Program-made: the position numbers and the translations under genes | Shown: in pieces, positions 22,820-30,882 of the stretch | How positions within the stretch are numbered: the first letter of the stretch is position 1 | Layout of the letters: each line of letters opens with the position of its first letter | Virus record (IMG/VR): IMGVR_UViG_3300031857_000291 | Span: 1-50,656 of that record | Length of the DNA: 50,656 nt | Source of the DNA: a virus | Direction: 5' to 3' (one strand) | Notes under the pieces: model-generated | Databases searched by the model: none | What the model was told of the DNA's origin: nothing | The model's input: only the letters and a program-made list of their open reading frames with translations

Positions 22820-24152
22820 ACTTGGAATAGCTCAGGCGTGCGCGGGCTTTCTGCTGCGTCCTGGCATGGGCAAGACCACTATCAGTTACGCGATAGTAAA
22901 GATACTGCGCGACAAACGATTGATTAAACGCACGCTGGTGATTGCTCCCCTGCGTGTGATCTACAACGTGTGGCCTAAGCAGAAAAATGACTGGGCCGAG
23001 TTTGCTGACCTACGCGTGCAGATACTGCATGGCAAGGATCGCGTAAAGAACTTCCACAACATAGACGCAGACATCTACTGCATTAACCCAGAGGGTTTGG
23101 AGTGGCTTGACACGCCCGAGCATCTTGCTTGGCTGCGGCAGCACTTCGACGTACTGATTGTCGACGAGTCCACCAAGTTTAAGAACACTGGCACTCAGCG
23201 GTTTAAGAGAGTGCGCAAGTTCATTCAACACTTTAAGCGCCGATACATTCTTACAGGAAGCTTCACCCCCAACGGGCTGTTAGACCTATTTGGACAAATT
23301 TACGTGTTAGATGAGGGCGCTGCACTGGGTAGGTTCATAACGCACTACAAGACCAAATACTTCTACCCCACTGACCGCATGGGCTACACCCTGGCCCCGC
23401 ACGCCTGGGCTGCGGATGAAATTGCGGGCAAGATTGCTCCCCTCACCCTAGTATTGGACCGTGAGGGCAATCTTGATATGCCTGAGCTAATATTTAATGA
23501 CATCTTAATTGACCTACCTGAAAACGCACGCAAGCAATACGCGCAGATGGAGGAGCACATGCTCGCCACGCTAGATAAAGAACTGGTGGTGGCCGCTAAC
23601 GCTGCGGTGGCGACCAGCAAATGCCGCCAGATTGCTAATGGATGCCTATTCACTAACGCGGGCGACGGCACGTGGACTGACATACACGACGCCAAGATTG
23701 ACGCTCTAAAAGACCTTGTTGAGGAGCTGAGTGGGGAGAGCTTGCTGGTGGTGTACGAGTTTAAGCCAGACTTAGAAAAGCTGCGCAAAGCATTCCCCAA
23801 TGCGGTGCTGCTCACTGGCGGTAGCGCCACCCAGGACGCCACCAACATCAGCCTATTCGCGGGCGGCTTTGTGCAGATGGGGCTGGGGCAATTCACCAGC
23901 ATCAGCCTTGGCATTGACGGATTGCAAAACAAGTGCCGCAACGTGGTGATGTTTGGCCTGACGTGGAACTTACAAGACTATAGCCAAACCATTGACCGCA
24001 TCTGGAGGCAGGGACAGAGGGCCGACACAGTAATCGTACACCGCATAATTGCCAAGGACACGGTTGACCAACGCGTGCTGCGCGTGCTCAACGCCAAGGA
24101 CTCCACGCAGAGTAGCTTCCTAACTCTGCTCAAGGGCATGCAGCGCCCATAG
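22761..24152 (+). CDS. SNF2-like superfamily 2 helicase/ATPase (463 aa)
   Basis: DNA translocase. Motifs seen: Walker A RPGMGKTTISYA (about residues 34-45), Walker B VLIVDESTKFKN (about 131), TGSFTPNGLLDLFGQ (motif III) and QTIDRIWRQGQRADTV (motif VI, about 412). Length is normal for phage SNF2 proteins. Start ATG 22761 overlaps the VRR-NUC gene by 59 bases, so the two are linked, as in many phages where the pair works on replication intermediates. Ends before a short hairpin-rich gap. Confidence 0.92.
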   Translation: MSTTELRSWQPRSYQQQAVKLGIAQACAGFLLRPGMGKTTISYAIVKILRDKRLIKRTLVIAPLRVIYNVWPKQKNDWAEFADLRVQILHGKDRVKNFHNIDADIYCINPEGLEWLDTPEHLAWLRQHFDVLIVDESTKFKNTGTQRFKRVRKFIQHFKRRYILTGSFTPNGLLDLFGQIYVLDEGAALGRFITHYKTKYFYPTDRMGYTLAPHAWAADEIAGKIAPLTLVLDREGNLDMPELIFNDILIDLPENARKQYAQMEEHMLATLDKELVVAANAAVATSKCRQIANGCLFTNAGDGTWTDIHDAKIDALKDLVEELSGESLLVVYEFKPDLEKLRKAFPNAVLLTGGSATQDATNISLFAGGFVQMGLGQFTSISLGIDGLQNKCRNVVMFGLTWNLQDYSQTIDRIWRQGQRADTVIVHRIIAKDTVDQRVLRVLNAKDSTQSSFLTLLKGMQRP

Positions 24153-24247
24153 CCCCGCGCTATGGGGACGTGAGTCCCATTGCAAAAAACAATTTGCTTT
24201 GGAAACTCAAATGGGCATAATTACCTCTCAGCAGCACTAGTTACACC
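24153..24247 (+). promoter_or_regulatory. Hairpin-rich gap with CTAGTT before the 24248 gene
   Basis: Contains the stem GGGGAC/GTCCC (24165-24179), a second stem CCCATT/AATGGG enclosing GCAAA/TTTGC, and CTAGTT at 24237-24242 just before the GTG. The CTAGTT leader word is shared with composite promoters 1-3, but the GGGTAAACCCC operator is absent. Confidence 0.3.
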
Positions 24248-25195
24248 GTGAATATCTTTTACCTTGACAAAAATCCGCGCCGTGCCGCAGAAATGATGCA
24301 CGACAAGCATGTGGTGAAGATGGTGCTGGAGACTGCTCAGATTTTGAGCACTGTGTGTCATCGCCACGGCTGCTGGGTACCGGAGATGTATCGGCCTACA
24401 CACGCCAATCATCCAAGTGTGTTGTGGGCTGGTGAGAGCGTAGAGAGCTTCCAGTGGCTGTACGCGCATGGACTGTGGCTGGGCAAGGAGTTTGAGTACC
24501 GCTACGGACACGCTCACAAAAGCAGTGGAGTAATCGACATAGTACCCTACTTCACTCCACAGGAGTTTCCGCAAGCGCACTGGACCGAGCCTCCGCAGGC
24601 TATGCCAGACGAATTTAAGATTGCCGGGGACAGCGTAGCTGCCTACCGAGCATACTACCTGGGGCGAAAGGTAGAGCAAAGTGGCTGGACACGTCGCCCC
24701 GTGCCAGCGTTTGTGTTAGAAGGAAAACCTGAAATCATGGCTAAGAAGCAAGTGAAGACCGCGCCGACGGCTTCTACCCCCGCAGCGGCAGACGCACCGG
24801 CTGCATCCTCCAAGCGTGGAGCGCCCATTGGTGCCCGTGGGCCCAAGGGCGTGGCGCTAGACGCGCTGATTACCCTCAAGTGCGAGGGCAACCCCAAGCG
24901 TCCGGGCAGCAAGGCGCACGCAGTATTCGCACAGTACGCGGATGGGATGACAGTGCAAGCCTTCCTCGACGCGGTGGGCGACGCCGCCACCCCCAACTTG
25001 GTGTACGACGCTGCGCACGGCTTTATCTCCATCGAGGGGTACGACCCCAAACTGGTGGTGAAGAAGGAGCGTGCCCCCAAGGAGCCCAAGGCTCCTAAGG
25101 CCCCGCGTGCCAAGAAGGCCGCTGCCACCGCCGCAGCTCCCACCGCCGCTGAGGTAGAGGTGGACGCCCTGGCCGTGGAAGAAGTGATCGACTGA
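24248..25195 (+). CDS. In-frame fusion: phage N-domain plus basic Ala/Pro-rich domain (315 aa)
   Basis: Residues 1-163 (MNIFYLDKNPRRAAEMMHDK, then DKHVVKMVLETAQILSTV and THANHPSVLW) are a known-looking phage family of about 160-190 residues of unknown function. Residues 164-315 look like a second, separate protein: MAKKQVKTAPTAS at 24737, a compact domain (AVFAQYADGMTVQAFLDAVG), and a Lys/Ala/Pro tail. AGAAGGAAA stands 12 bases before that internal ATG. So two genes appear joined by loss of a stop, and a 152-residue short product is likely made as well. GTG 24248 is the start. Confidence 0.7.
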   Translation: MNIFYLDKNPRRAAEMMHDKHVVKMVLETAQILSTVCHRHGCWVPEMYRPTHANHPSVLWAGESVESFQWLYAHGLWLGKEFEYRYGHAHKSSGVIDIVPYFTPQEFPQAHWTEPPQAMPDEFKIAGDSVAAYRAYYLGRKVEQSGWTRRPVPAFVLEGKPEIMAKKQVKTAPTASTPAAADAPAASSKRGAPIGARGPKGVALDALITLKCEGNPKRPGSKAHAVFAQYADGMTVQAFLDAVGDAATPNLVYDAAHGFISIEGYDPKLVVKKERAPKEPKAPKAPRAKKAAATAAAPTAAEVEVDALAVEEVID

Positions 25196-25205
25196 CGGCA
25201 AGTAA

Positions 25206-25982
25206 ATGGACATCGTAATTCCAACCTACGGTCGTCCACAGCAGAGCAGGCAGCATACCCTGAACGCCCTGGTGGCGGACGGGTTGCTGCCTGTACTGAT
25301 TGTGCAGCACCGCGAACATCAGCTCTACAACTGGTATCATGGCCCGGTGCATGTACTACCGCCAGAGATACAGACCGTAGCCCCCACGCGGGACTACCTC
25401 ATTCATAACGAGGTGTGGAAGAGTCGCTTTGTCTGCATGCTGGATGATGACCTACACTTCTTTGCCCGTCGTAATGATGACCCCACCAAGTTCCGTCCTC
25501 TGGTGCCGTTTGAGCTCGGCCGCATGCTGGCGCAGCTTGAGGGTATGCTGGACCGTTTTCCGCACGTGGGCATTGCCCCCAGAGAGGGTGGTAACCGCAA
25601 CACGGAGCCATTCATGCTCAACACACGCATCATGCGCGTGCTGGGGTATGACCGTGAGTTTTTGCGCACCCACAAGGTGACGTTTGCCCCCATGCCGGTG
25701 ATGGAGGACTTCCACGTTAGCCTGCAACTACTCAAGCTGGGGCGGGACACCCTGGTGCTGAACAATTGGTGCAACAACCAAGCCGAGGGGAGTGACGCTG
25801 CCGGGGGCTGCTCAACGTACCGTACCCCCACTTTACAGACTGACGCTGCCCGCCTGCTAGCCGCGCTGCACACCCCCTACGTCAAGGTTGTGGAGAAAGA
25901 AACCAAGACTGCGTGGGGCGGCGGCACTCGTACTGACGTGACCATCCAATGGAAAAAGGCCCGCAACCATGCTACAGACTGA
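25206..25982 (+). CDS. GT-A type glycosyltransferase-like protein (258 aa)
   Basis: Begins with MDIVIPTYGRPQQSRQ, the nucleotide-binding start of GT-A enzymes, and has a DDD metal site (FVCMLDDDLHFF, residues 80-82) and a later acidic pair (MPVMEDFHVSLQLL). It resembles glycosyltransferases that decorate hydroxymethylated bases in phage DNA. It overlaps the gene at 25969 by 14 bases, so the two are one unit. With the TS-like and HMUDK-helical genes downstream, I infer that its acceptor is a modified base and its donor may be ADP-heptose. A protein or LPS acceptor cannot be excluded. Confidence 0.7.
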   Translation: MDIVIPTYGRPQQSRQHTLNALVADGLLPVLIVQHREHQLYNWYHGPVHVLPPEIQTVAPTRDYLIHNEVWKSRFVCMLDDDLHFFARRNDDPTKFRPLVPFELGRMLAQLEGMLDRFPHVGIAPREGGNRNTEPFMLNTRIMRVLGYDREFLRTHKVTFAPMPVMEDFHVSLQLLKLGRDTLVLNNWCNNQAEGSDAAGGCSTYRTPTLQTDAARLLAALHTPYVKVVEKETKTAWGGGTRTDVTIQWKKARNHATD

Positions 25983-26796
25983 GCTTGCCTACTGGATAAA
26001 CGAGCGCTGGCGCATCCGCCAGCAGCGGGAGCAGGGCGTGCCCCCACCCTGGAGTGAGGACAAGGTGTTCCGCACCGTGCGCTTCTGCAACGTGCATAGG
26101 GAGGACGACAAGGTAACCCGCTGGGTGCGCAGGTACTGGAACCGTGGCACCGATCCCGCGTGGCGCTTTGTGGTGGCGCGGCTCATCAACTGGCCTGATA
26201 GCTTGGAGGACATTCTCAACTGCGAGACCCCAGCGCGGATGCGAGACCGGCTTAAGGACCGCCGCTACACCCACGCCAAGGTGTTTACCAGCGCCTACAC
26301 GGTCAGCACGTGTGGACGCAAAATGGACAAGTTGGACTACGTATTTGACCACGTAGCCGCCCGCGTTGCGCAGGCACAGTGGGCAGGCACCCACTCCACA
26401 CTGGAGGATGCGTACACATGGCTCTCTAACATTGATGGGCTAGGTAGCTTCCTCTCTGCGCAGGTAGTTGCGGACATGAAAAACACGCACGGCCACCCCC
26501 TGCACGACGCAGCGGACTGGTGGACATGGTCAGCCCCCGGACCGGGGAGCCTGCGGGGGCTGAGCTGGTTTTTCCACCACAACCACCTGAATACAAGCGC
26601 CAGCCGCTACCACACAGACCTTGCTACGTGCCGCGAGGCAACTGACCCACTCATCAACCCGGAGGTGCCCCGCATCAGCAACCAGGACTTTCAAAACTGC
26701 TTGTGTGAATTCAGCAAGTGGTGCAACGTCACATATCTCAACGGACACGTTAGGAACAAGTATGTCCCAGTTCTTCCAAAGAGTGCAAGAGTTTAA
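25969..26796 (+). CDS. HMUDK-helical / glutamyl-putrescinyl-thymine pyrophosphorylase family protein (275 aa)
   Basis: This family (a helix-hairpin-helix, DNA-glycosylase-like fold predicted by comparative genomics to act on pyrophosphorylated hydroxymethyl-thymine in phage DNA) is recognised from RFCNVHREDDKVTRW (residues 38-52), an HhH-like LSNIDGLGSFLSAQVVADMK (152-171), DWWTWSAPGPGSLRGL (183-198) and DFQNCLCEFSKW near the end. It has no P-loop kinase domain, so it is the stand-alone type. In thymidine-hypermodifying phages such proteins replace a pyrophosphate on 5-hmdU with another group. It lies between a glycosyltransferase and a MazG-like gene. Substrate is inferred. Confidence 0.8.
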   Translation: MLQTELAYWINERWRIRQQREQGVPPPWSEDKVFRTVRFCNVHREDDKVTRWVRRYWNRGTDPAWRFVVARLINWPDSLEDILNCETPARMRDRLKDRRYTHAKVFTSAYTVSTCGRKMDKLDYVFDHVAARVAQAQWAGTHSTLEDAYTWLSNIDGLGSFLSAQVVADMKNTHGHPLHDAADWWTWSAPGPGSLRGLSWFFHHNHLNTSASRYHTDLATCREATDPLINPEVPRISNQDFQNCLCEFSKWCNVTYLNGHVRNKYVPVLPKSARV

Positions 26797-27154
26797 CCGC
26801 GTGTTCGGTATGCCGGAGCCTGCGGTGCCGGTAATGCCCAACAGTCTACGCCTACGCCAGTTTAGAGACATGCTGCTGGCCGAGGTTAATGAGTACGACA
26901 CCGTACGAGAGCTTGAAGACTTTGCTGACTGGGTGGGGGACATCATCGTCTACTGCGCCAGTGAGGCTATACGCCACGGCATCCCAATCGAGAAGGTGCT
27001 CAACATTATCATGGCCAGCAATATGTCCAAGCTGGGGGAGGACGGCAAGCCTATCATCAACAACGCCACCGGCAAGGTGGAAAAGGGACCTAACTACTGG
27101 CGTCCCGAGAGCATGATTCAACAACTGCTTGCCATGGAAGGCGCAGAGAGATGA
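26762..27154 (+). CDS. MazG/PRA-PH-like nucleotide pyrophosphohydrolase (130 aa)
   Basis: All-alpha NTP pyrophosphohydrolase. The ExxE...ExxD metal pattern is visible in LLAEVNEYDTVRELEDFADW followed by VGDIIVYCASEA. Start ATG 26762 has AGGA at good spacing and overlaps the previous gene by 35 bases. In phages with modified thymidine, such enzymes may remove canonical dTTP or dUTP; here it precedes the TS-like gene with an ATGA overlap. Precise substrate cannot be told from sequence. Confidence 0.75.
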   Translation: MSQFFQRVQEFNRVFGMPEPAVPVMPNSLRLRQFRDMLLAEVNEYDTVRELEDFADWVGDIIVYCASEAIRHGIPIEKVLNIIMASNMSKLGEDGKPIINNATGKVEKGPNYWRPESMIQQLLAMEGAER

Positions 27155-28122
27155 TTCACACCATAACTGCCAGAAACGTGAACACCGCGTTTGCTGACGC
27201 TTGGCACTACCTGCGGGTGTCCGGCGTAAAGGAGAACAGCCGTAACGGCCCCGTGCTGGTGGCTCCCGGTCCGGTAGTGACTACCTATCTGCACCCCCAG
27301 CAGCGGGTATTGTTCAACCCCCAGCGGGATGCCAACGCCGTATTCCATTTGATGGAGGCCCTGTGGATGCTCGCTGGTGAGAGCGACGTACAGTGGCTCA
27401 AGCAGTTCAGCAGCAACATCGCCACCTATGCGGAGCCTGACGGACACATTCACGGCGCGTACGGGGCCCGCTGGCGTAACTGGTTTGTTGACGGCGAGTA
27501 CGACCAGCTACACGTGATTATTGAAATGCTGCGACGCGACCCCACCACCCGGCAAGCCGTACTCCAAATGTGGGATCCCGGCAGTGACCTCGAGGGCGAC
27601 TGGCGGGACCGCCCCTGCAACACCGCCGTGTACTTTGATGGACGCGGGGGCCGCTTGAACATGACGGTTACCTGCCGTAGCAATGACATTCTCTGGGGCT
27701 GCTACGGAGCCAACGCCGTACACTTCAGCGTGTTGCAGGAGGTGGTGGCACATGGCGCGGATCTGCCGCTGGGGGTGTACAGGCAGTTCAGCAACAACTG
27801 GCACGCCTACACGGGTAATCCGATGGTGCAGCAGTTTCTAGACATGCCCCCGTTTGAGGAGCATGACTATTACCGTGAAAGTACCGTAGCTCTGCCCCTG
27901 CTGCAACCCGGCGAGCGTTACCAAGACTTCTTGCTCGACTGCGAGAATTTGGTGAGTAGCTACAGCACAATGAAAACTGAGTTTATGCAGCGGGTTGCCC
28001 TACCCCTGCGTGACGCTTACCTCGCCCGCAGGGAGGGGGAAGCAATCAACTGGCGTGAGTTGCCTGAGTGTGACTGGACGCTGGCATTTTGTGACTGGTG
28101 CAATAGAAGAGGAACCAAATGA
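27151..28122 (+). CDS. Thymidylate synthase / dUMP hydroxymethylase family (323 aa)
   Basis: TS-fold enzyme on deoxyuridylate. The catalytic Cys156 sits in DRPCNTAVYF; RSNDILWGCYGANAVHFS includes the pyrimidine-recognising Asn188 (Asn favours dUMP over dCMP), and SNNWHAYTGN follows. In a hypermodification context a homolog of this kind makes 5-hydroxymethyl-dUMP; whether this one transfers methyl or hydroxymethyl cannot be decided by eye. ATGA overlaps on both sides fix it in the same unit as the MazG-like and DUF3310 genes. Confidence 0.85.
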   Translation: MIHTITARNVNTAFADAWHYLRVSGVKENSRNGPVLVAPGPVVTTYLHPQQRVLFNPQRDANAVFHLMEALWMLAGESDVQWLKQFSSNIATYAEPDGHIHGAYGARWRNWFVDGEYDQLHVIIEMLRRDPTTRQAVLQMWDPGSDLEGDWRDRPCNTAVYFDGRGGRLNMTVTCRSNDILWGCYGANAVHFSVLQEVVAHGADLPLGVYRQFSNNWHAYTGNPMVQQFLDMPPFEEHDYYRESTVALPLLQPGERYQDFLLDCENLVSSYSTMKTEFMQRVALPLRDAYLARREGEAINWRELPECDWTLAFCDWCNRRGTK

Positions 28123-28592
28123 GCAACGCTAATGAAGTGCAGGTAGGTGGCGACCATTACCGCCAAACAGGCGCAGCACTCCAGCACTGGGACTTGGCTG
28201 TCCACTTTAAGTGGGACCCATTCCAGTACCAAATCACCAAGTACGTGATGCGCTGGAAGTACAAGCACAGCACCCCTGCCGAGCGGTTGAAGGACTTGCA
28301 GAAAGCCGCGCACTTTCTGCAAAAGTACATTGAGGTCGTGGCAGAGTACGACCCCTCCGCCGCAGCGCCCGCAGCGCCGCCCGTGCCGCAGCCCGCCGTT
28401 ACCCCAAGGGCTGATGCTGCGCTTGCCCAGCTACTTAGCAATGCTGACTGGCAGGTGGAGGGCTACTTTGGTGACCTCACCCAGCACTACCGCTGCCGCC
28501 ATTGTGGGGAAATGGTACGCGCCCCAGACGCAGATGCTGCTACGCAGATGCACGGTAGCTGCGCCACTCCCCGCTACGTTGGGCAGGACTAA
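28119..28592 (+). CDS. DUF3310 protein fused to a C-terminal zinc-finger-like part (157 aa)
   Basis: Residues 8-75 (VGGDHYRQ, then HWDLAVHFKWDPFQYQITKY and DLQKAAHFLQKYIE) are a DUF3310 domain. T7 gp1.7, which contains this domain, is a nucleotide kinase for dTMP/dGMP. After an Ala/Pro linker, residues 115-150 include a possible zinc site (YRCRHCGEM and HGSCA). A nucleotide kinase here would fit the supply of modified thymidine triphosphates, but the kinase residues cannot be verified by eye. ATG 28119 overlaps the TS stop. Confidence 0.75.
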   Translation: MSNANEVQVGGDHYRQTGAALQHWDLAVHFKWDPFQYQITKYVMRWKYKHSTPAERLKDLQKAAHFLQKYIEVVAEYDPSAAAPAAPPVPQPAVTPRADAALAQLLSNADWQVEGYFGDLTQHYRCRHCGEMVRAPDADAATQMHGSCATPRYVGQD

Positions 28593-28596
28593 CCAC

Positions 28597-28616
28597 TTAG
28601 GGTAACCCCCTATTGG
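28597..28616 (+). promoter_or_regulatory. Operator-like TTAGGGTAACCCCCTATTGG
   Basis: Single copy of the phage's GGGTAAACCCC-type motif, five bases after the DUF3310 stop and at the head of the 250-base gap that precedes the heptose genes. No matching -10 and hairpin are obvious after it. It may be the fourth regulatory site on the plus strand. Confidence 0.4.
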
Positions 28617-28676
28617 TTAGACTAGTCTGCCTGCCATACTGCCACCACAACGCAACCCCGCCACCCTCCCTAAGCA

Positions 28677-28960
28677 TGAAAACCTACATCGTCTACCACA
28701 TGCGCAGACACATTCCCCCCGTGGGGAGTATCCACATTGCGGCTGACCGAATCGGCCATGTGCCTGGGCACTCCAGGCGGGGTGCGTTGCTCGTCGCCAA
28801 GCTGACATTCCCGTTACTTGGAAACAACCTTGCCGTAGGAGAAGATGAAAGTGATGACAAGTCTGATGGACGTGATACGCAAGCCTACGCCTTTGCGCAT
28901 CGCAACAGCGGCGCTAGAACAAGCCGAGAGGGACAGGCTAACCGCCGTCGAACAACGTGA
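28677..28960 (+). CDS. Possible small protein (94 aa), weak
   Basis: The ATG at 28677 (MKTYIVYHMRRHIPPVGSIH) has a plausible start, and the region otherwise has no gene for about 250 bases. But the end overlaps the more convincing coiled-coil gene (28845-29075) by 116 bases and its last third is Arg/Ser-rich without structure. It may be real only in its first half, or may be chance. Confidence 0.3.
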
Positions 28961-29075
28961 GTACTACGCAGCTATGGAGGAGATGCTGATTCGTCGCATC
29001 TCCCGCCTGCGCCGCGAAGTTGTGCAACTGACTCAGGAGGCTGAGAATGAGAAAAAAGATTCTAGTGGTGGGTGA
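28845..29075 (+). CDS. Small coiled-coil protein before the heptose genes (76 aa)
   Basis: ATG 28845 has GGAGAAG upstream. The 76-residue product is a single long helix with heptads (IATAALEQAERDRLTAVEQR and MEEMLIRRISRLRREVVQL). This kind of 'AERxLLxA...RIxRLR' protein is a frequent small phage product of unknown role. It overlaps the HldA-like gene by 29 bases, so the heptose operon may begin here. Confidence 0.65.
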   Translation: MKVMTSLMDVIRKPTPLRIATAALEQAERDRLTAVEQREYYAAMEEMLIRRISRLRREVVQLTQEAENEKKDSSGG

Positions 29076-29943
29076 CTCCATGGAGGACGTGAGGCTGGAC
29101 TGCGAAGTGTCCCGCCTCTGCCCCGAGGCTCCGCTGCCCATCTACGACATTGACCAGCGCATCCACTACGCTGGGGGCGCTGCCAACGTGGCGTTGAACA
29201 TTGCCGCTATGGGCGGTGAGGTTACGCTGCTCACCGCAAAGGCAGAGCGCACCGAGCTTGACACGCTATACGCCAGTGGAATTGGCAGTGTGGTGACCAA
29301 AGTCACCACGGCCAACACGGTAAAGACCCGCGTGTTCACTGCTGGAGTGATGCGTGCCCGCATGGACGATGACTATATCCTCGATGAAGATGAGAGTGAG
29401 GATATGCTAGCCCTGTTTATTGATCAGATCAAGCACGCTGATGTTGTAGTGTTTAGCGACTACGGCAAGGGCGCTCTGCGTCACGTAGCCAATATGCTAG
29501 ACTACTGCACCGGCAAGCTGACGCTGGTGGACCCCAAGGGGGATAACTGGGCTAGGTATGAGAACGCCACGTACATCAAGGCCAACGCGGCCGAGTGTGC
29601 TGCGCTACAGCAATCTCCAGCAGAGCTTGCCAAGTGGCTGAACAACCGAGCCATTGTCCGCACTGCGGGGGCCGCCGGGTATGAAATCAACTACGTGGGC
29701 GATGAGTTCGGCAAGCTCTACCCTGCGCACAAGGTGGCTGCTGTGGACCCCACCGGGGCGGGGGACAGTTACCTCGCCGCTATGACGGTGGGCCTTGCCG
29801 CCGGACGCACCCTACAAGCCGCGTGCAGATTGGGCAGCATTGCCGGAGCCCTGGCAACCACCCACGTGGGGACAGCAGTAATCACTTCAACGGAGATTAA
29901 CGAGTGCTTGAAAGAACACTATCCGAGCATAGCGCCGCTGTAG
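29047..29943 (+). CDS. hldA: HldA-like heptose-7-phosphate kinase (298 aa)
   Basis: PfkB/ribokinase-family kinase for D-glycero-D-manno-heptose 7-phosphate, equivalent to the N-terminal half of HldE. Visible: SRLCPEAPLPIYDID (residues 22-36, matches the RISPEAPVPV segment of HldE), HYAGGAANVALN (40-51), SDYGKGAL (137-143), VDPKGDNW (161-168) and the catalytic DPTGAGDSY (Asp240). It lacks the C-terminal nucleotidyltransferase, which is supplied separately by gene 30454. It overlaps the GmhA-like gene by 40 bases. Reaction: heptose-7-P to heptose-1,7-bisphosphate with ATP. Confidence 0.88.
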   Translation: MRKKILVVGDSMEDVRLDCEVSRLCPEAPLPIYDIDQRIHYAGGAANVALNIAAMGGEVTLLTAKAERTELDTLYASGIGSVVTKVTTANTVKTRVFTAGVMRARMDDDYILDEDESEDMLALFIDQIKHADVVVFSDYGKGALRHVANMLDYCTGKLTLVDPKGDNWARYENATYIKANAAECAALQQSPAELAKWLNNRAIVRTAGAAGYEINYVGDEFGKLYPAHKVAAVDPTGAGDSYLAAMTVGLAAGRTLQAACRLGSIAGALATTHVGTAVITSTEINECLKEHYPSIAPL

Positions 29944-30473
29944 AAAGCCTGCGGGCGCAGTGGACGCTGCTTAAGAGCATGGCGCACATGCTTGCTGGCT
30001 GCATCAACCGTGGGGGCACCATCTACCTCTGCGGTAATGGGGGCAGCGCGGCGGACTGTCAGCACCTAGCGGCTGAGCTGGTGGGGCGCTTCCAGCGGCC
30101 ACGGCTGGGGTTCCGCGCCGTAGCGCTGACAACTGACACCTCAATACTCACTGCCGTGGGCAACGACTATGGTTTTGAGCATGTGTTTAGCCGTCAGGTA
30201 CGGGCGCTGGCTCGGCCGGGGGACGTGCTTATGTGTATCAGCACCAGTGGCAACAGCGCCAACGTGGTGGAAGCAGCCCGCGCCGCCACCGAGCTCGGCG
30301 TGCCCACACTGGCGATGACTGGTAGAAACAAGAGCATGCTCAGCCGCGTAGCCGCCGCCACCCTGCACATTGACAGCGAGGTTACCGCCCGCGTGCAGGA
30401 AGCGCACATTGTTGCTGCGCACATTCTATGCGAGTTGATTGATGGGGGACTTGATGAAGAGAGTTTGGACTAA
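29904..30473 (+). CDS. gmhA: GmhA-like sedoheptulose-7-phosphate isomerase (189 aa)
   Basis: SIS-domain isomerase that makes D-glycero-D-manno-heptose 7-phosphate from sedoheptulose-7-P. CGNGGSAADCQHLAAELVGR gives His54 and Glu58 (E. coli His61 and the catalytic Glu65), STSGNSANV is the phosphate loop, and TARVQEAHIVAAHIL gives Gln165 and His173 (E. coli Gln172 and catalytic His180). All key residues are intact. Length is normal. Start is GTG 29904, inside the end of the kinase gene. First committed step of the pathway, so the phage controls entry to ADP-heptose. Confidence 0.9.
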   Translation: MLERTLSEHSAAVESLRAQWTLLKSMAHMLAGCINRGGTIYLCGNGGSAADCQHLAAELVGRFQRPRLGFRAVALTTDTSILTAVGNDYGFEHVFSRQVRALARPGDVLMCISTSGNSANVVEAARAATELGVPTLAMTGRNKSMLSRVAAATLHIDSEVTARVQEAHIVAAHILCELIDGGLDEESLD

Positions 30474-30882
30474 CGGCTGCTTTGACCTGCTGCACGCGGG
30501 GCACGTTACCTTCTTGCAGCACGCGGCCTCCTTGGGAACGCTGACAGTGTTTCTCAACAGTGATGCAAGCATCTCAGCATTGAAGGGGGTGCATCGCCCC
30601 ATCACTCCCCTGGTGTACCGCCGCAAGATGCTAGAGGCACTCCGCTGCGTCACTCACGTGCATGTGTTTGATGGCCCCACCCCCGTTGAACTTTGGGCTA
30701 CACTAGGCACCGTGCCCGACATGTACGTCAAGGACAGCGAATGCGACATCGTACACTCAGCGGAAGGTCAGTGGATGCTGGAGCGGGGGGTGGCAATCAC
30801 CGCGCTGCCACGTCTACCCGGCATTAGCACCACACTAATCGAGCAGCGTATCCGTGCCGGAGTACCGAGCAGCGTTTCTTGA
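30454..30882 (+). CDS. hldC: HldC-like ADP-heptose nucleotidyltransferase (142 aa)
   Basis: Cytidylyltransferase-fold enzyme joining heptose-1-P and ATP to ADP-heptose. RVWTNGCFDLLHAGHVTFL shows the HxGH site (HAGH, residues 14-17); VYRRKMLEAL and PDMYVKDSECD follow. It corresponds to the C-terminal half of HldE, as a separate gene. Start ATG 30454 has GGGGGA upstream; an in-frame ATG at 30442 is possible. It overlaps gmhA by 20 bases and gmhB by 29. ISTTLIEQRI near the end matches the STTxIIxKI end of the HldE transferase. Confidence 0.85.
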   Translation: MKRVWTNGCFDLLHAGHVTFLQHAASLGTLTVFLNSDASISALKGVHRPITPLVYRRKMLEALRCVTHVHVFDGPTPVELWATLGTVPDMYVKDSECDIVHSAEGQWMLERGVAITALPRLPGISTTLIEQRIRAGVPSSVS

